From Simmondsia chinensis (lineage: Eukaryota > Streptophyta > Magnoliopsida > Caryophyllales > Simmondsiaceae): a stretch of DNA of 64,000 nucleotides. This document shows positions 31,641-43,030 of the stretch, one piece after another (the first letter of the stretch is position 1; each line of letters opens with the position of its first letter). Below the pieces are notes generated by a model. The model made no database searches. It saw only the letters and a list, made by a program, of their open reading frames with translations, and was not told the DNA's origin. A program made the position numbers and the translations under genes. The stretch spans positions 9,674,501 through 9,738,500 of the forward strand of contig JAGTTD010000001.1 in assembly GCA_018398585.1 (NCBI GenBank). The letters are read 5' to 3'.

Positions 31641-32040
31641 CTGCTTCCTATGGAATATAAGATGTTAATGCCATTCTTTACAAGCATTTCATGTGATGTT
31701 TATTTGTAATTTTACTACCATGTTGCATGTTGACTATGCATTCAACTACCCTTTTTGTTGAAATTTTGACATCCTTCTACACTAATAATAATAATTATTT
31801 TTTTGAACTAAACTCATTAATGTTTAGCTCTTGCTATAGCATTTCTTTGTTCTCAATTGAGAAATGTACTTTTTTCCTTGTCAAAAAAATAGACATACTA
31901 AATGGTTTTGTAAGATATGTGAACCAATAATAATAAACTATTTTGAAAACAAAAAGAAAAATAAATGCTTCTAGTTATTGCATGCGGGATTATGTTATTC
32001 TACGCCCATAAATTTGAGTTGAAGAGAGAGAAAAGCATAC

Positions 32041-32143
32041 TGTTGTGAATTCGGGACAGGCACTTAAAGCGGCCGAGCTCAGATCGTAGAGCATCGGGAC
32101 AGGCATGTCAAGCATTTTCACAAGGCTATGTTGTGAATTCGGG
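32041..32143 (+). repeat. Short direct repeats 88 bp apart
   Basis: TGTTGTGAATTCGGG occurs at 32041-32055 and again at 32129-32143. TCGGGACAGGCA occurs at 32051 and again near 32095. The meaning is unclear, possibly the edge of an old duplication. Confidence 0.5.
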
Positions 32144-32498
32144 CACCAAAGTCCAACCCAAGCCCAACTCGAAGACTGGATCTTAACCAAGTACTAAACG
32201 ACCAAAAACCCACAATTGAAACAAAGTAGAAATTAAAACAGAAAATACAAAAAATGAAAGCTTCCACAACCCGTTTCAGAAAATTGAAATACCAGTTTGG
32301 CGCGTGAGGGGCAATTGGCCAAATACTGGTAATACCGATAGTCGAGATTTCGGTGTCAGTGATGGAGGACGCCTAGAGGACTTCTGGGATTGGTTGCCTG
32401 TGGTTAGGGGTACGCCTAGGTTGGGTCAAGAACCAACATGACCCATCCAATATTTGACCTATACCCAACCCATGCCCACCAAATGATTGGATGATGGT

Positions 32499-32543
32499 TT
32501 TGGGTTGGGTTGGGTTGGGTTGTGTTGGGTTGGGATGGTTGGG
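32499..32543 (+). repeat. TTGGG simple repeat
   Basis: A run of GGGTT pentamers with a few changes. It is not the plant telomere unit TTTAGGG. Such runs often occur at the edges of plant hAT-type MITEs carrying an A-C-C-C-A-A-C-C-C wording, as in the preceding 60 bases. Confidence 0.7.
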
Positions 32544-32613
32544 ATCATGTTTGGTTAATATTTAAACATTCATCTAAGTTTCGGTTTTAACTAATTCTAA
32601 TTTGAGTTTAATG

Positions 32614-33053
32614 TAGGGGTGTAAATGAGCCAAACCAGTGCACGAATGCTTGTGAGCTGGCTCGTCATAAAGCTCGGAAGGCTTGGCTCATTTAGCTTAT
32701 CGAGCCGAACCAGAGCCTAGTGAAGCTCGAGCTCGTAAGCTCGCGAGCCTAAACGAGCGCAAATGAACTTTTCTTAATATTATATTTTTTGATTAAATAT
32801 GACAAATGAAGTCAAATTTGAGCGTAAATGAGTCGAACCTGGGCTTCAACGAGCCCAAATGAGCCTAGATTGAGTTTAAATGTGCCGAAATATTGCAAGC
32901 CTAATTCGAACTCGCCAAGCTTAGATCGAACGTAGCTGAAAGCTTGAGCTCGAACTTTCGAGCTTCGAGCTGAACCCGAGCTAAGCTTAATGCAAATGAG
33001 CCTTGCCTCAATCCTAGCAGGCTCAGGCTCAGCTCGGCTAAAATACACTCCTA
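32614..33053. mobile_element. hAT-like MITE with 8 bp target-site duplication
   Basis: A 440 bp element begins TAGGGGTGTAAATGAGCC and ends with the inverse GGCTAAAATACACTCCTA. It is flanked by GTTTAATG (32606-32613) and GGTTAATG (33054-33061), 7 of 8 identical. An 8 bp duplication and TAGGGGTG-type termini fit the hAT superfamily. The interior is packed with GAGCTCGA-like palindromic words on both strands, can fold extensively, and has no transposase. It is therefore non-autonomous. Confidence 0.75.
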
Positions 33054-33164
33054 GGTTAATGTCTTAGAAAGCCAAGAAGGGATCCAAATATCAACTATTG
33101 ATCTGAATGATAATATGTTAGGATTGTTCTATTTTAGATCATTCGCATGCGTGTATATACATAT

Positions 33165-33578
33165 TGTAACACCCCCAAATATTATAGAAAATATACTTAA
33201 ATCAAAAAGGGAGCTGCATGGTCGTACTATAATAAATCTCATCACCATAGTATGAAGCCCGAAAACTTTCGTTCATAATTCCTCAAATCTCCATAAAGGC
33301 TCCAATACATATATAAAAATCGAATCCAAATACATCATCATCAATGATTTAAACTAATAGTATGAAAGGTCAAAATTACAATATCTCAACTAGTCCATAA
33401 TACCCTGCTACAAGAATTTATTTAAAACTTGAACTACAAAAATTAAACTAATTCTTAGAATAGGAAGCCGCTCTATCTTCCTTGTCCTTCAGGAATTTAC
33501 CGTTAGCTAATAATCTGGAAAGTAAAAGAATTTGGTGAGCAAAGAACGCGCTCAGCAAGTACACCATACACCCTATCC
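33165..33578 (-). repeat. GB 3' LTR, left part
   Basis: It starts TGTAACACCCCC and matches 55220-55630 of the right LTR until the LINE target site CCATACACCCTATCC. It continues at 39635. Confidence 0.85.
33564..33578. repeat. LINE target-site duplication, left copy
   Basis: CCATACACCCTATC, repeated as CCATACACCCTACC at 39621-39634 (13 of 14 identical). Confidence 0.85.
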
Positions 33579-33775
33579 TTTTTTTTTTTTTTGGTAAGTC
33601 AGTGATATATACCATATATGAGAAAGAATATATGTACATGTCTACGAAGGGCATACCCCAAGTCATGGCCAGAAAGGCCTATACCAAAGAATAAAAAAAT
33701 GAAACAAATCAAGGCAGATCGTTAAAAGTCAACATGACCAAATAAAGGAAATAAAGCAATGAAGCCAAGACAAGA

Positions 33776-34250
33776 CTAATGCTCAATCCTCCACTCCTGC
33801 AGAAGTTGAGTGTGACGATGAGCGCCATGGAGAGTAGGAGCAGCAATGAGACGGCTGCGGACTAGTCCCGTGATCTCCTCGATGACAGCAGCAGAAGGTC
33901 TAGACTGAGAACACTGAATCCTTAGGTTACGCTCGCACCAAACGATGTAAACTGTCGCAGAGAAGCAAAGGCGGGCGAGGATGCGATCCACCCCATGACC
34001 ACAGAGCTGAGTAGAAGCCCACTGAACGAGCTCACGCCAGGGAAGTATAGGCCAAGCAATAGAGGTGCGCGACGACACGTGGGACCAAACAGAGGCAGAG
34101 AAGCTGTAGGTGAAGAATAGATGGCTATGCGACTCATCATCTGAACCACACAACACGCAGGAAGACAGGACGCCCGGAGCTCGATGTCTCAGCATTCTGT
34201 CACGAGTATAGAGCCGCTCACAGGATGCAAGCCAAAGAATGAAGGAATGA
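33776..34250 (-). pseudogene. LINE ORF2 zf-RVT domain and C-terminus
   Basis: The final 139 or so open codons contain the zinc-binding block S-S-C-V-L-C-G-S-D-D-E-S-H-S-H-L-F-F, with C-x2-C and H-x-H-L-F-F as in the zf-RVT family. A-S-V-W-S-H-V and A-T-V-Y-I-V-W-C-E-R-N-L-R follow. The protein ends W-R-I-E-H and a stop, 183 bases before the poly-A tail. There is no RNase H domain after it, unlike the LINE remnant at the window start. Confidence 0.75.
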
Positions 34251-36300
34251 CTCAGAATGTGCAGCTGGAACTAGAGAAGATGATGGATGGAGTCCTCCTC
34301 CCTCATGCTACGAATCATCTCCCAAGCCGATCTAGTGGTGAAGACTCCTGATCTGTCACCCATCCCCCTGATACAATCTGCAACACACGGTTGGGGACTG
34401 AAATCAACAGACGCCCAGAAAGGCAGCAGCGCAACCCTGTCCTATGGGAATCTTCACTTATCACCATCAATAATATCTGACACTCAACGGCCCTAATAAT
34501 GACTTGTAAAGTGCAAGATGCGGCTCGAGAACCACCTTGCGAGTTGGCCGCACGGAAGCCAGTAGTAAGTCTAAAGAGCAGCATCTCGTCCATCTCCAAT
34601 GATATGTATTAAAGCCATGTGACATAGTGGCCGAATATCAAGGATGCTCCTCCATGACCAAGGAATCGAACCCTTGGCCGCAATCTCGCAGAAGCTCTTC
34701 CTCCGAAGACGGTTGGCATAAATCCACTGAGGCCAGAGGGAATAACGATCAGTGAGTAGGACCCAGATAAACTTCATAAGAGAAGCCTGGTTCCACTCGG
34801 CCAAGCTCTGGATCCTGAGACCCCCTCCCTACGAGGGTAGCATAAGTGCTGCCAGGCCACCATTGCTTCCCCGGGGCCAGCGAGGCACCCCTCCATAAAA
34901 AGGCAGCAAGGGTCGACTCGATGTTCCTGACAATCGCCTTTGGAAGATGGAAGACAGAAGTCTAGAAGACCTGAATAGAAAACAGAACCGATCTAATAAG
35001 CTGTAATCTCCAAGCATACGAAAGAGCTCATGAAGTCCAGAGCTGGATGCGAGAAAGGATGCGGTCCAACAGTGGCTTACAGTGAATGTATTGAAGCCTT
35101 GACGATAAAAGCGGCACCCCCCCCCCCCCCCCCCGATATTTGACCGGACACTGCCCCAATCTGAACCCCAAAACGTCTGCAATAGACTGCTGAAACTCAA
35201 AATCAACCCCAGAAATGAAGACAGTGCTCTTCGCCGCATTTGAGGACAGCCCCAAAAGAATGGCAAAACGATCCAACATCTCACGAATGACTGAGACACT
35301 ACCCTCGACAGCCTCATTAAATATCATAAGGTTGTCAGCAAAGAATAAGTGAGTGAGGCGAGTACTCTCACATCGTCGGTGGAATCGAAACCGCGGATCT
35401 GTAGTGGCACTACAAAGCAGACCCCGCAGACTCTCCATAGCAATGACAAAAGAGATAGGGGGAGAGAGGATCCCCTTGTCTGATACCCCGGCTCGTGCCA
35501 AAGAACCCCTGAAGCTCGCCATTAATGGCAACAGAGAATCTGGCTGTGGAAAGACACTCCCGCACCCATTGAATCATAACCTCGGGAATACCCATACAAC
35601 GCATGGTAGAAAGGATAAAGTCCTAGCGCACCGTGTCAAACGCCTTACGAATATCAACCTTCAGAGCACACCGAGGAGCCCCTGTCTGAAGGTGATAGCC
35701 GGGCATAAGCTCCTGAGCTAATAGAATATAGTCAGAAATCTGCCTCCCTGGAATGAAAGCAGACTGAGAATAGTCAATCAAGTAAGGAAGCACCCCTTTC
35801 AGCCTATTTGCACTGATCTTAGTGATACACTTGTAGACCACATTGCAATAGGAGATCTGGCGATAGTCAGTGAAGGTAGAGGGGTTCTCGACCTTCGGAA
35901 TCAAGTTGATACAGGTAGTGTTCAAGGCGCTAAGCATGCGCCCTGACTGGAAGAACGAACGGACAGCCCGAACTACATCACGACTCACCACATCCCAAGC
36001 CCTTTTAAAGAAGGGGGAGGTATAGCCATCAGGACCAGGCGCCCTGTCATCACCAGTAGAGAAAAGAGCATCTCTAACCTCAGCATCAGAAATCGTAAGA
36101 GTAAGCGGTCTAGCCTGATCCTCAGAAAGACGAGACTGGAAAAGCCCCGAAATGTCGTCACAAAGCGGCCCTCTCGGCTCAGCCAATAACTCCTGAAAGT
36201 ATGAGACCAGCGCTCGAAATCTCCCCCTAGACATAAGTCCTCCTGCTTTCCGGACGAACAATAGAAGAGATTGGGTTCCTAGCCTGCCGATGTACGACAG
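34250..36300 (-). pseudogene. LINE ORF2 reverse transcriptase
   Basis: RT blocks in order: D-R-A-P-G-P-D-G-Y-T-S-P-F-F, T-C-I-N-L-I-P-K-V-E-N-P, F-T-D-Y-R-Q-I-S-Y-C-N-V-V-Y-K, S-Q-S-A-F-I-P-G-R-Q-I-S-D, L-K-V-D-I-R-K-A-F-D-T-V, G-I-R-Q-G-D-P-L-S-P-Y-L-F and T-H-L-F-F-A-D-N-L-M-I-F. The last is the active-site box, where F-A-D-D has become F-A-D-N. Downstream, C-P-V-K-Y-R-G-G-G-G-G-V-P-L-L contains a run of Gly codons from an 18-base homopolymer (C on the plus strand, 35117-35134) where the family has L-G. Multiple stops. Non-functional. Confidence 0.85.
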
Positions 36301-37420
36301 ACTTATGGAAGAACCGAGTACCCTGATCCCTTAAAGAAATCCACTGGATGCGAGACTTCTGACGGTAGAAAGTCTCCTCATACCGACAAACCTCGAATAC
36401 TCCTGAGATAGACGGTGCTCGTCAGCACGAAGCTCCACACTCGCAGGATCACCATCTAAATCCCTCTGGCCTGTAGTCCAGGCATCCCTCGACGCCACCA
36501 CTCGAGCCGAAATATGAGTGAAATGCCTAGTATTAAGGGCCTTCAGCTCACTCTTCAGCCTCTTCAGCTTCTGAGTGAGCTGATACATAGGAGTGCCCTC
36601 AATACTAGTCCTCCAAACTCTTCGCACCGTACGAATGAACGCCTCATGGTCAGCCCAAAAGTTAAAGAACTTGAAAGGTAGCCGCGGGGTGCGGTGCTCT
36701 CCAAGTCCTCTAACTATAAAAGGACAATGATTAGAACATAACTCCCGCGGAAGATGCTCAACAGATGAAGCCATCCCTCGCTCGCCAAACACTAATCAAT
36801 ACACTTCAAGACAAGAGCGCCTCCAGCTGACGTGTTGGACCATGTAAGACGAAGCCTCGAATACGGAAGGATTGTGAGCTCTGACTCATAGATGCAGTCT
36901 CGAAAGTCGTCCATATGGCCAGGCCAAGTGTCCTGACCACCACTCTTATCACTAGGGCTGAGGATAGCATTAAAGTCACCCAGGAGTATCTAAGGCTCCC
37001 CATGGTGACTCACGCTGGCTCCTTGAATGTACTGCCAAAGATCCCGATGCAGCCCTAGCTCATTAAAGCCGTAGACAAAAATAGCAATAAAGTCCACATT
37101 CCCTCGAATGTCGATCACATTATAGGTTAGATACTGATCTCCACCCTGTACTCTCACTACACTGTAGATGCTTGGATCCCAAAGAACAATGATGCGGCAC
37201 CAACGGCCCTGCACCCCACAAAACATATACTGCCATCCCTCAGCATAGCGGGCGACAGCAAGCTCGATATCAGCGGGTTTGGTCTTGGTCCCAACCAAAC
37301 CAATCGGACCTAAATAGTTGGAAGAAATCCTACCACGAATAGTAGCAATAGTGTTGGGGTTATTAAACCCTCTAACATTCCAGCAACCGATCATCGGAGG
37401 CTGGAAACTAGTGCGAGCCA
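36300..37420 (-). pseudogene. LINE ORF2 apurinic-type endonuclease
   Basis: The domain begins M-I-G-C-W-N-V-R-G-F-N-N-P near 37395, the usual plant L1 ORF2 start. It continues with the I-G-L-V-G-T-K-T-K region (catalytic Glu expected, Gly-Thr here), G-R-I-I-V-L-W-D-P and F-I-A-I-F-V-Y-G-F-N. After a stop it reads L-L-G-D-F-N-A-I-L-S and later R-L-T-W-S-N. The endonuclease nicks target DNA for primed reverse transcription. The upstream N-terminal extension to 37748 is probably ORF1/ORF2 spacer read in frame. Confidence 0.75.
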
Positions 37421-37429
37421 CGGCCCTTG

Positions 37430-39055
37430 CGGCCCTCTCGAGACGCCATAGAGCATGTACAAGGCCGGTCCAAAAAAGTAGGTTGCGAAGTACACTCGGA
37501 AGTGGATGTCTCACTCGTGCGGTCCTCAACCTCAACCAAAAGAGCAAATCGGTTTGGTGACTCGACATTAGGCACCGCCGCTGCCGACTAGGTCTCAATG
37601 TATGGAACATGCTCAATGATCCCAGGTAAAGCATCCTGAGCCTCCTCAATACCAACAGGAACAAAAGCACAACCCAAGTCCTCAGGCGAGCCCCTTTCCT
37701 GATCATCATCCGAGCAAGAGATCTAGGACCCGCTAGTGGGTTGAGCATGGCTCACCCCTAAAGATGACTTAGTGGGCGAGGTCAGTGCGACCCATTTTCC
37801 ATCTCTCAAGGCCGGGTTGTTCGGTAGCCCAGCCGCAATCGTAGTCAGGGTGGCTTGCGATTGCCCACAATTGTGGGCTAAAAGACAGAGACACAGGCTC
37901 ATGTAAAGGGCTCGGCCTGATAGTGAGCCGAGCAGCAGGAGGGACCAAGCTCCTCCCTCCCCTTCCTCTACCTGGGCCCACATTGGGCTTGTCCTGTCTG
38001 GGCCCAGTGTGGGCCCCAGACAACCCTGGGCCACCACTAGTGAGAGGGGTCACCAGCGCTCATCTCCCATCACCCTCGACAGCTCCCACACCACCAGTTA
38101 CCACCAGAGCTTGGGCATCCGAGTCCCTAGCACCCGCACCGCATCCACCCTCCAGAGCGCCACCCACCGATTGGCTGGGAGCCACTGATGCCGTAACGCC
38201 TCCAGGCGAAGGAACGACCACAACACCCTTCTTCTTCTTCTTCTTCCTCTTACGATGGCCCACAACTAGAGCAGCCATGGTTGGGTCAGAAGGAGCAAGC
38301 GGCACACACGAGTGACCAAAGACTAAGCAAGTAGCACAGTGTTTCGGCACAGCCTCACAACCAATACTAAGCTTAACCATTTGGCCTCAAATCCTAAGGT
38401 AAGTCTCCCTGGGAATAGAAGCCTTAGCCTTAACCTCGACACAAACACGAATATAGCCCAATCGAGTACAATCTGCTGTGACCTTGTCCATAAACAGTGG
38501 CACACCAACAGTGCTGCAGGCCACACTAATACCCTTGGGTTTCCACAGCGTAAGAGGGAGACCCGAGATCCGAATCCAGACAGGGGCAGTAGGACGATCC
38601 TTCTTGAGTGTAAGCCCCTCACTCTAAAGGTGAAGGGACATACATACGCCCTTGAAGAACCAAGGACCATCCATAAGAACATGTTCAACCTACACTTTCG
38701 TACGGAATCTAAACATGTAAACCTCCCCATATGATAGAACACATTTAAGTCCTCTAGAGCCCCAGAGAAGATTTGCACTCTTCTGGGCACGGGAATAAGC
38801 CAGCCCCGTCCCAATCAAACGCCCCACTAAACACCGCTCCCACTTTTCATTCCCCGAAGTGAGAAACGCAGGAGGTATGTCCCTTATAGCCGCGCCATCC
38901 TCATGGTCAGGAGGGACATACTTAAGCAGATTAGCAGATGTAGAACGGACACGGTCCGCCCATGAAAGCGGTGGTGTGCTACCCTCACCTGACCCAGATG
39001 TACCCGCTACAGTAGTAGGCTCACGCACCACAGCCACGGTGCGTGAATGAAACAA
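37430..39055 (-). pseudogene. LINE ORF1 (DUF4283 and zinc knuckle)
   Basis: From a Met at 39055 the frame reads L-S-W-A-D-R-V-R-S-T-S-A-N-L-L-K-Y-V-P-P. The DUF4283 domain follows: C-L-V-G-R-L-I-G-T-G, V-Y-M-F-R-F-R-T, M-D-G-P-W-F-F-K-G, A-P-V-W-I-R-I-S-G-L-P-L-T-L-W and K-A-K-A-S-I-P-R-E. A C-x2-C-x4-H knuckle (H-C-A-T-C-L-V-F-G-H) comes next, then a lysine run and a proline/alanine-rich tail. In-frame stops occur near 38690 and 38630 and elsewhere. The protein would coat LINE RNA. The domain order differs from the RRM-type ORF1 at 13792/4814, so the two LINEs belong to different families. Confidence 0.75.
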
Positions 39056-39620
39056 AAAGCAACAAAGACCCTAAAAAAATTAGGGTTCCAAAATGCCACC
39101 CAAGCCGCACCCCGCCGTTAGCCTCACCGGCTAAAAATGGATCAGAAATCCGGCCGCCGGCACCCAGCAACAACATGCAAGCGAGGATCAAAGAAGACTT
39201 GTGAGGAATTGCTCCGAAAATCGAGAAAGAGAAGAGAAAAAAGTCGTGAGCCTCGCGACCTCCCTAAACACCCGGCCTGGAATTGCCGAAATCCAGCCAC
39301 CGCACCAGTCACCATGGGGCGGCGAAGAAAGAGAGTGGTCTTCGGAGTCAATTGCCGGTGGAAGGGGACGCCACCGCAGCACCACGCGTCCTACGCCACA
39401 ACACCAAGCACCAAAACCCTAACTCCCTCACTCTCTCTTTCCACGGACCTCCGACCGCCTATTGTTGTCGCCACCGCCACCAACAGGAGGGCTGACGTCC
39501 GGCGAGTCCTGCGCTGCCCAGCCGGGCCCTAGCAGCCGGCCACCGCTCGAGATACGCGCTGCCCTAGCCACCCTGAGTTGCCCTGGTTCTCTCTCTCTGT
39601 TCGCCCCTTGTTTAGGTCGT
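39056..39620 (-). other. LINE 5' UTR
   Basis: A GC-rich segment between the right target-site copy and ORF1, with no convincing frame. It would hold the internal promoter. Confidence 0.6.
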
Positions 39621-40508
39621 CCATACACCCTACCTGGATCCAGCATAATATTTAAAACGGATAAAAGTCCAAAGAAAACAAGTAAAACCAATTTAAATTC
39701 AATAATCGTGAAGCACAAATCACGTTTTTATACTTTAATTTATTTCGTAAGAGCTCTTGGTAAAACTCACAGATCAATCAACTATGGCCAGTATTATTCC
39801 CCCGATAGGGTCACAGATCAACCTTTTTCACATATGAATCGATTTTAAGTCGATAGACCCGTTAGGGTCAACGTAGTTTCTATCAGCTCAAAAGAACTAA
39901 CTGACAAATCGGGGACTATGTGCCGGTATTATTCCCGCGACAGGAAGATCGACTTTCTCGTTTTCACATTCAATCGTTGATAGACCCCTAAAGGTCACGT
40001 AGTTATCTGTGAGCTCTTCCCATAAAAACTTTTCAATTCAAATCACAAGTTCACAATAAATTCTTTCACATTATTCCAAGTACAAATTCCTTTGAAAATT
40101 CACATATTCTAATATCAAATCAATGTATACATCAATATAATTCAAATCATAGGGGTAGAAATCACATAGTCAATCAAACACATATGCCCGAACCTACTTT
40201 AACAAATTAATAAACCATTCAAAATATAAGGCTCACAAATCAAACCATGTAAAGTAATTTTTCATATTTCACAAACAAGTAGGGGAAGTAGTATACTTAC
40301 TTTACTATGTTCTAAACCAAAAATTTGGACTCCTATTGTGAATTATCTTCGAAACCTATCAGAAGTAGAATCGGAATTTAGGACCTATGAGAGAAAAGAG
40401 AGAGACACAAGAGGACAAGTGAGAGACTTACACTGAGAGGGAACGCGAGCGAGAGAGAGAGAGCATAGCGACAGTGAAGGAAGGGTTTTTGCTGGGTTTG
40501 GGGGTTAC

Positions 40509-40546
<38 letters not shown>

Positions 40547-40748
40547 ATTATTTTCTATTTTTTTTTCTTTTTCTTTCTTTTCCTTTTATTTTTTTTAACA
40601 TATATATGTATAAACTTTTTTACATTACAATATCTAATCTAATTTAATTAGACTGGATTTTACATATTATAACACCGAGCCCAATTTGATTACCCTAAGT
40701 TTCACATATTGTAATATCTAATCCAATTTAATTAGACTGGGTATCACA
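39621..40748 (-). repeat. GB 3' LTR, right part, with LINE target-site copy at its edge
   Basis: It continues the LTR after CCATACACCCTACC and aligns with about 55630-56921. It ends GGGTATCACA. A compound (AT)n(GT)n microsatellite lies at about 40508-40548. The SINE found in the right LTR is absent here. Confidence 0.85.
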
Positions 40749-40762
40749 TTCTCACCCTCTTA
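40749..40762 (-). other. GB polypurine tract
   Basis: Minus strand AAGAGGGTGAGAA directly precedes the 3' LTR. Confidence 0.75.
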
Positions 40763-40912
40763 AATAAAAGTTTCCTCCTCGAAACTTACCTTCGTTTTCA
40801 AATAAATTTGGGTATTTGCTTCTCATCTCTTCCTCTGTCTGCCATGTTGCTTCTTCAGGAGCATGATTACTTTATTGGGTCTTGACATATGAGATCATTC
40901 TATGCCTTCGCT
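40763..40912 (-). pseudogene. GB chromodomain C-terminus
   Basis: The minus-strand frame reads W/stop-S-N-H-A-P-E-E-A-T-W-Q-T-E-E-E-M-R-S-K-Y-P-N-L-F. This is the end of a Tekay-type integrase chromodomain (N-H-x-x-E-E-A-T-W), thought to steer integration to marked chromatin. G3 inserted in it, and the N-terminal strand continues at 46016. Confidence 0.75.
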
Positions 40913-41350
40913 TGATGCAGAGTGTGGTAGGAAAATGGGGTACGAAAAGGTTTGACGGCCTTCCCTTTGAATTTTATTAAATAAAATAACAAAGATGATG
41001 ACAAACTCGTTTCCCACAATCAGAAAAAGCGATGATACAATGGAAATGTACTTCAAAACGATCTAAAAAATTGGATGCCTAACACTAGCTTCTCCCCTCC
41101 GTATATAGAGGATGACTAAGGGAATTTGAATTCAAATTTACATTATTTTAGGCAAGTAATCAAATCAGCAAATAAAAGAAATAATCAATAAGTTAAAAAC
41201 ATCAGCAAAATCACAGCAAAAATCTTGGCTGGATCGTTGGCCACTTCAACGTTCTGTTGGCCTTGGCATGGCACCAAGCTTCCTGCCGCTACCGCTTCAG
41301 TCTCCGTACCGCCTTGGTACCGCTCGCCTTTGCCTTAGCTAGCTGCATCA
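40913..41350 (-). repeat. G3 3' LTR
   Basis: Left LTR, matching 45571-46015. It starts TGATGCAGAGTG and ends GCTGCATCA. Confidence 0.85.
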
Positions 41351-41364
41351 CCTCCCCAGGTAGG
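41351..41364 (-). other. G3 polypurine tract
   Basis: Minus strand CCTACCTGGGGAGG directly precedes the 3' LTR start. Confidence 0.75.
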
Positions 41365-42620
41365 AGAGAATTCGTCCTCTAATTTGCTTGGGGATCAACA
41401 TTTTCATTTTCACCAAAGTAAGGACTGAGGTGCTTGACGTTAAAAATATCAAAAGTTCGCATACCCTTTGGGAGATGCAGGTGGTAAGCATTATTGTTGA
41501 TCCCCTCAAGGACCGCCAATGGACCAATCCTTCGGGCCCTGAGCTTATTATTCCTAAGCTGGGAAACGTTCCCGAGTTAGAGCCACCCAGACCTTCTCGC
41601 CAACTTCAAACTGAATGCCCCACCGCCTTTTGTCACGGTTGTCTTTATACTTGGCGTTTGCTTTCAGTAACCGAGCTTGCGTTAGTTCATGAATACCTTG
41701 GAGTGAAGAGATGAATTCTTCAGCCTTTCCATGGGGACGCGTGAAGTCCAGTACGGGTACTAAGTCAATAGGGGCTCGAGGCACAAACTCATAGATGATC
41801 TGGAATGGCGGGAACCTTGTGCTCTTGTTTACTGAACTATTGTAGGCGAATTTGGCATGATGAAGCTTCATTGTCAATCCCTTGGGGTTCTCTGCCACCA
41901 AGCATCTAAGTAGATTACCCAAAAGTGGTAAATTACCTCGGTTTGCCCATCGATTTGGGGATGATGGGCAGTACTGAAGGAGCGCATCTTGTTCCCCATC
42001 TTCCATAGGGTCAGCCAAAAATGATTGATGAATCGTACATCTCTATCAGATACAATACTAGACGGTAAACCGTGGAGCTTGTAAACTTCTTTGAAGTAAA
42101 GGCCCACAATGTGAGTGGCGTTTGCGGCCTTCTTACAACCGATAAAATGCTCCATCTTGGAAAATCGATCAACTACAACAAAAATGGAATAAATCCCACC
42201 AATGGTTCACGGTAACCCCAAAACAAAGTCCATGCTGACGTCTGCCCATGGTTGACTCATTATCGGTAATGGCAAATAAAGCCCAACATTCGTCGTTCCC
42301 GCTTTTGAGATTTGACAAATACGACATTGCTTGACGAATTTCTCAACTTCCTTGTGGATTATGGGACAGCAGTATGAGGCGGTAACGAGCTTGAGTGTTG
42401 TATCTTTGCCAACGTGACCGTGCTTTTCTTCAATGATGTTCTGATGCCAACTTGAGTTCGGGACATACAACTGATTCCCTTTGAACAAGAAGCCTCTATG
42501 GCGTGAGTACTCAGGTACGGGACTAAGCTGTGTGTTTCGCCAAATGTTGCCAAAGGTTGGGTCATCACAATACATTTCTTTTAAGTGCTCAAACCCAGTA
42601 ACTTCGGTCTTGCACTATGC
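41365..42620 (-). pseudogene. G3 gypsy integrase
   Basis: The zinc finger reads H-G-H-V-G-K-D-T-T-L-K then C-R-I-C-Q-I-S-K-A. The core has V-S-M-D-F-V-L-G-L-P (first Asp), [12 protein letters not shown] (second) and [10 protein letters not shown] (catalytic Glu), so the D-D-E triad survives although the frame changes near 42000 and 42160. The C-terminal R-P-H-G-K-A-E-E-F-I-S-S-L-Q-G-I-H block and a K-V-W-V-A-L-T-R-E-R-F segment follow. Confidence 0.8.
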
Positions 42621-43030
42621 CAAGATTAGCGTTCTTCTGCTTAAGGCGTCCGCCACCTTATTCAACGTCCCTTCTTTGTGTTTGATTGAAATGTGGAAGA
42701 GCTAGATATACCCTGCCCACTTAGCATGTCTTTCAGATAGCTTGTCTTGGCTAAAATGAATTTGAGGGCCATGTTATTTGAGTAGACGATAAATTCACGG
42801 TTTGCTAAATAGGACTTCCAATGCCGGAGCGCCCTCACTAAGGCGTAGAACTAATAGCGTTATTTACCTTCGTAGAGCTTCTCACTGAAATAAGCGAGGC
42901 ATTGGTGTGTAGCTCAAAACTCTTCTGAAAGTCAGGAAGTGCTAATACGGGTGTCGTTGTTAATTTCTCTTTGATGACGACGAAAGTAGATTGTGCTTCT
43001 GACGTCCACAGAAAAGACCCTCTCTTTAGG
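42620..43030 (-). pseudogene. G3 gypsy RNase H remnant
   Basis: This sits between RT and integrase and corresponds to the G1 RNase H, with recognisable V-A-D-A-L-S-R-R at about 42645 and Y-S-N-N-M-A-L-K-F and W-K-S-Y-L-A-N-R-E-F in broken frames. A small deletion around 42890 removes part of the Q-G-R-P-I-A-Y-F-S region. Confidence 0.6.

Larger units (their letters stand above)
33579..39620 (-). mobile_element. Full-length L1-type LINE inside the GB LTR
   Basis: A 6.04 kb minus-strand LINE has a poly-A tail (14 T at 33579-33592), a short 3' UTR, ORF2 (endonuclease, RT, zf-RVT), ORF1 (DUF4283 with zinc knuckle) and a GC-rich 5' UTR. It is flanked by a 14 bp duplication. The second LTR of GB lacks it, so it arrived after GB. 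Stops, frameshifts and an 18-base C run in the RT make it inactive. Reaching from tail to 5' UTR with a matching duplication suggests full or near-full length. Confidence 0.9.

Noticed and set aside
30791..31930. Small AT-rich frames as genes
   Set aside because: Composition and length are as expected by chance, with no motif and no splice context.
32499..32543. Interstitial telomere repeat
   Set aside because: The unit is TTGGG, not the plant TTTAGGG, and it lies beside MITE-like sequence.
37923..38315. 130-codon plus-strand frame
   Set aside because: It is antisense to the proline/alanine-rich LINE ORF1 tail, with low-complexity translation.
38323..38814. 163-codon minus-strand frame
   Set aside because: It overlaps LINE ORF1 in another frame; the DUF4283 motifs lie in the neighbouring frame.
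33165..40748. Separate solo LTRs on each side of the LINE
   Set aside because: The two pieces join at the LINE target duplication and together match the single right LTR at 55220-56921.
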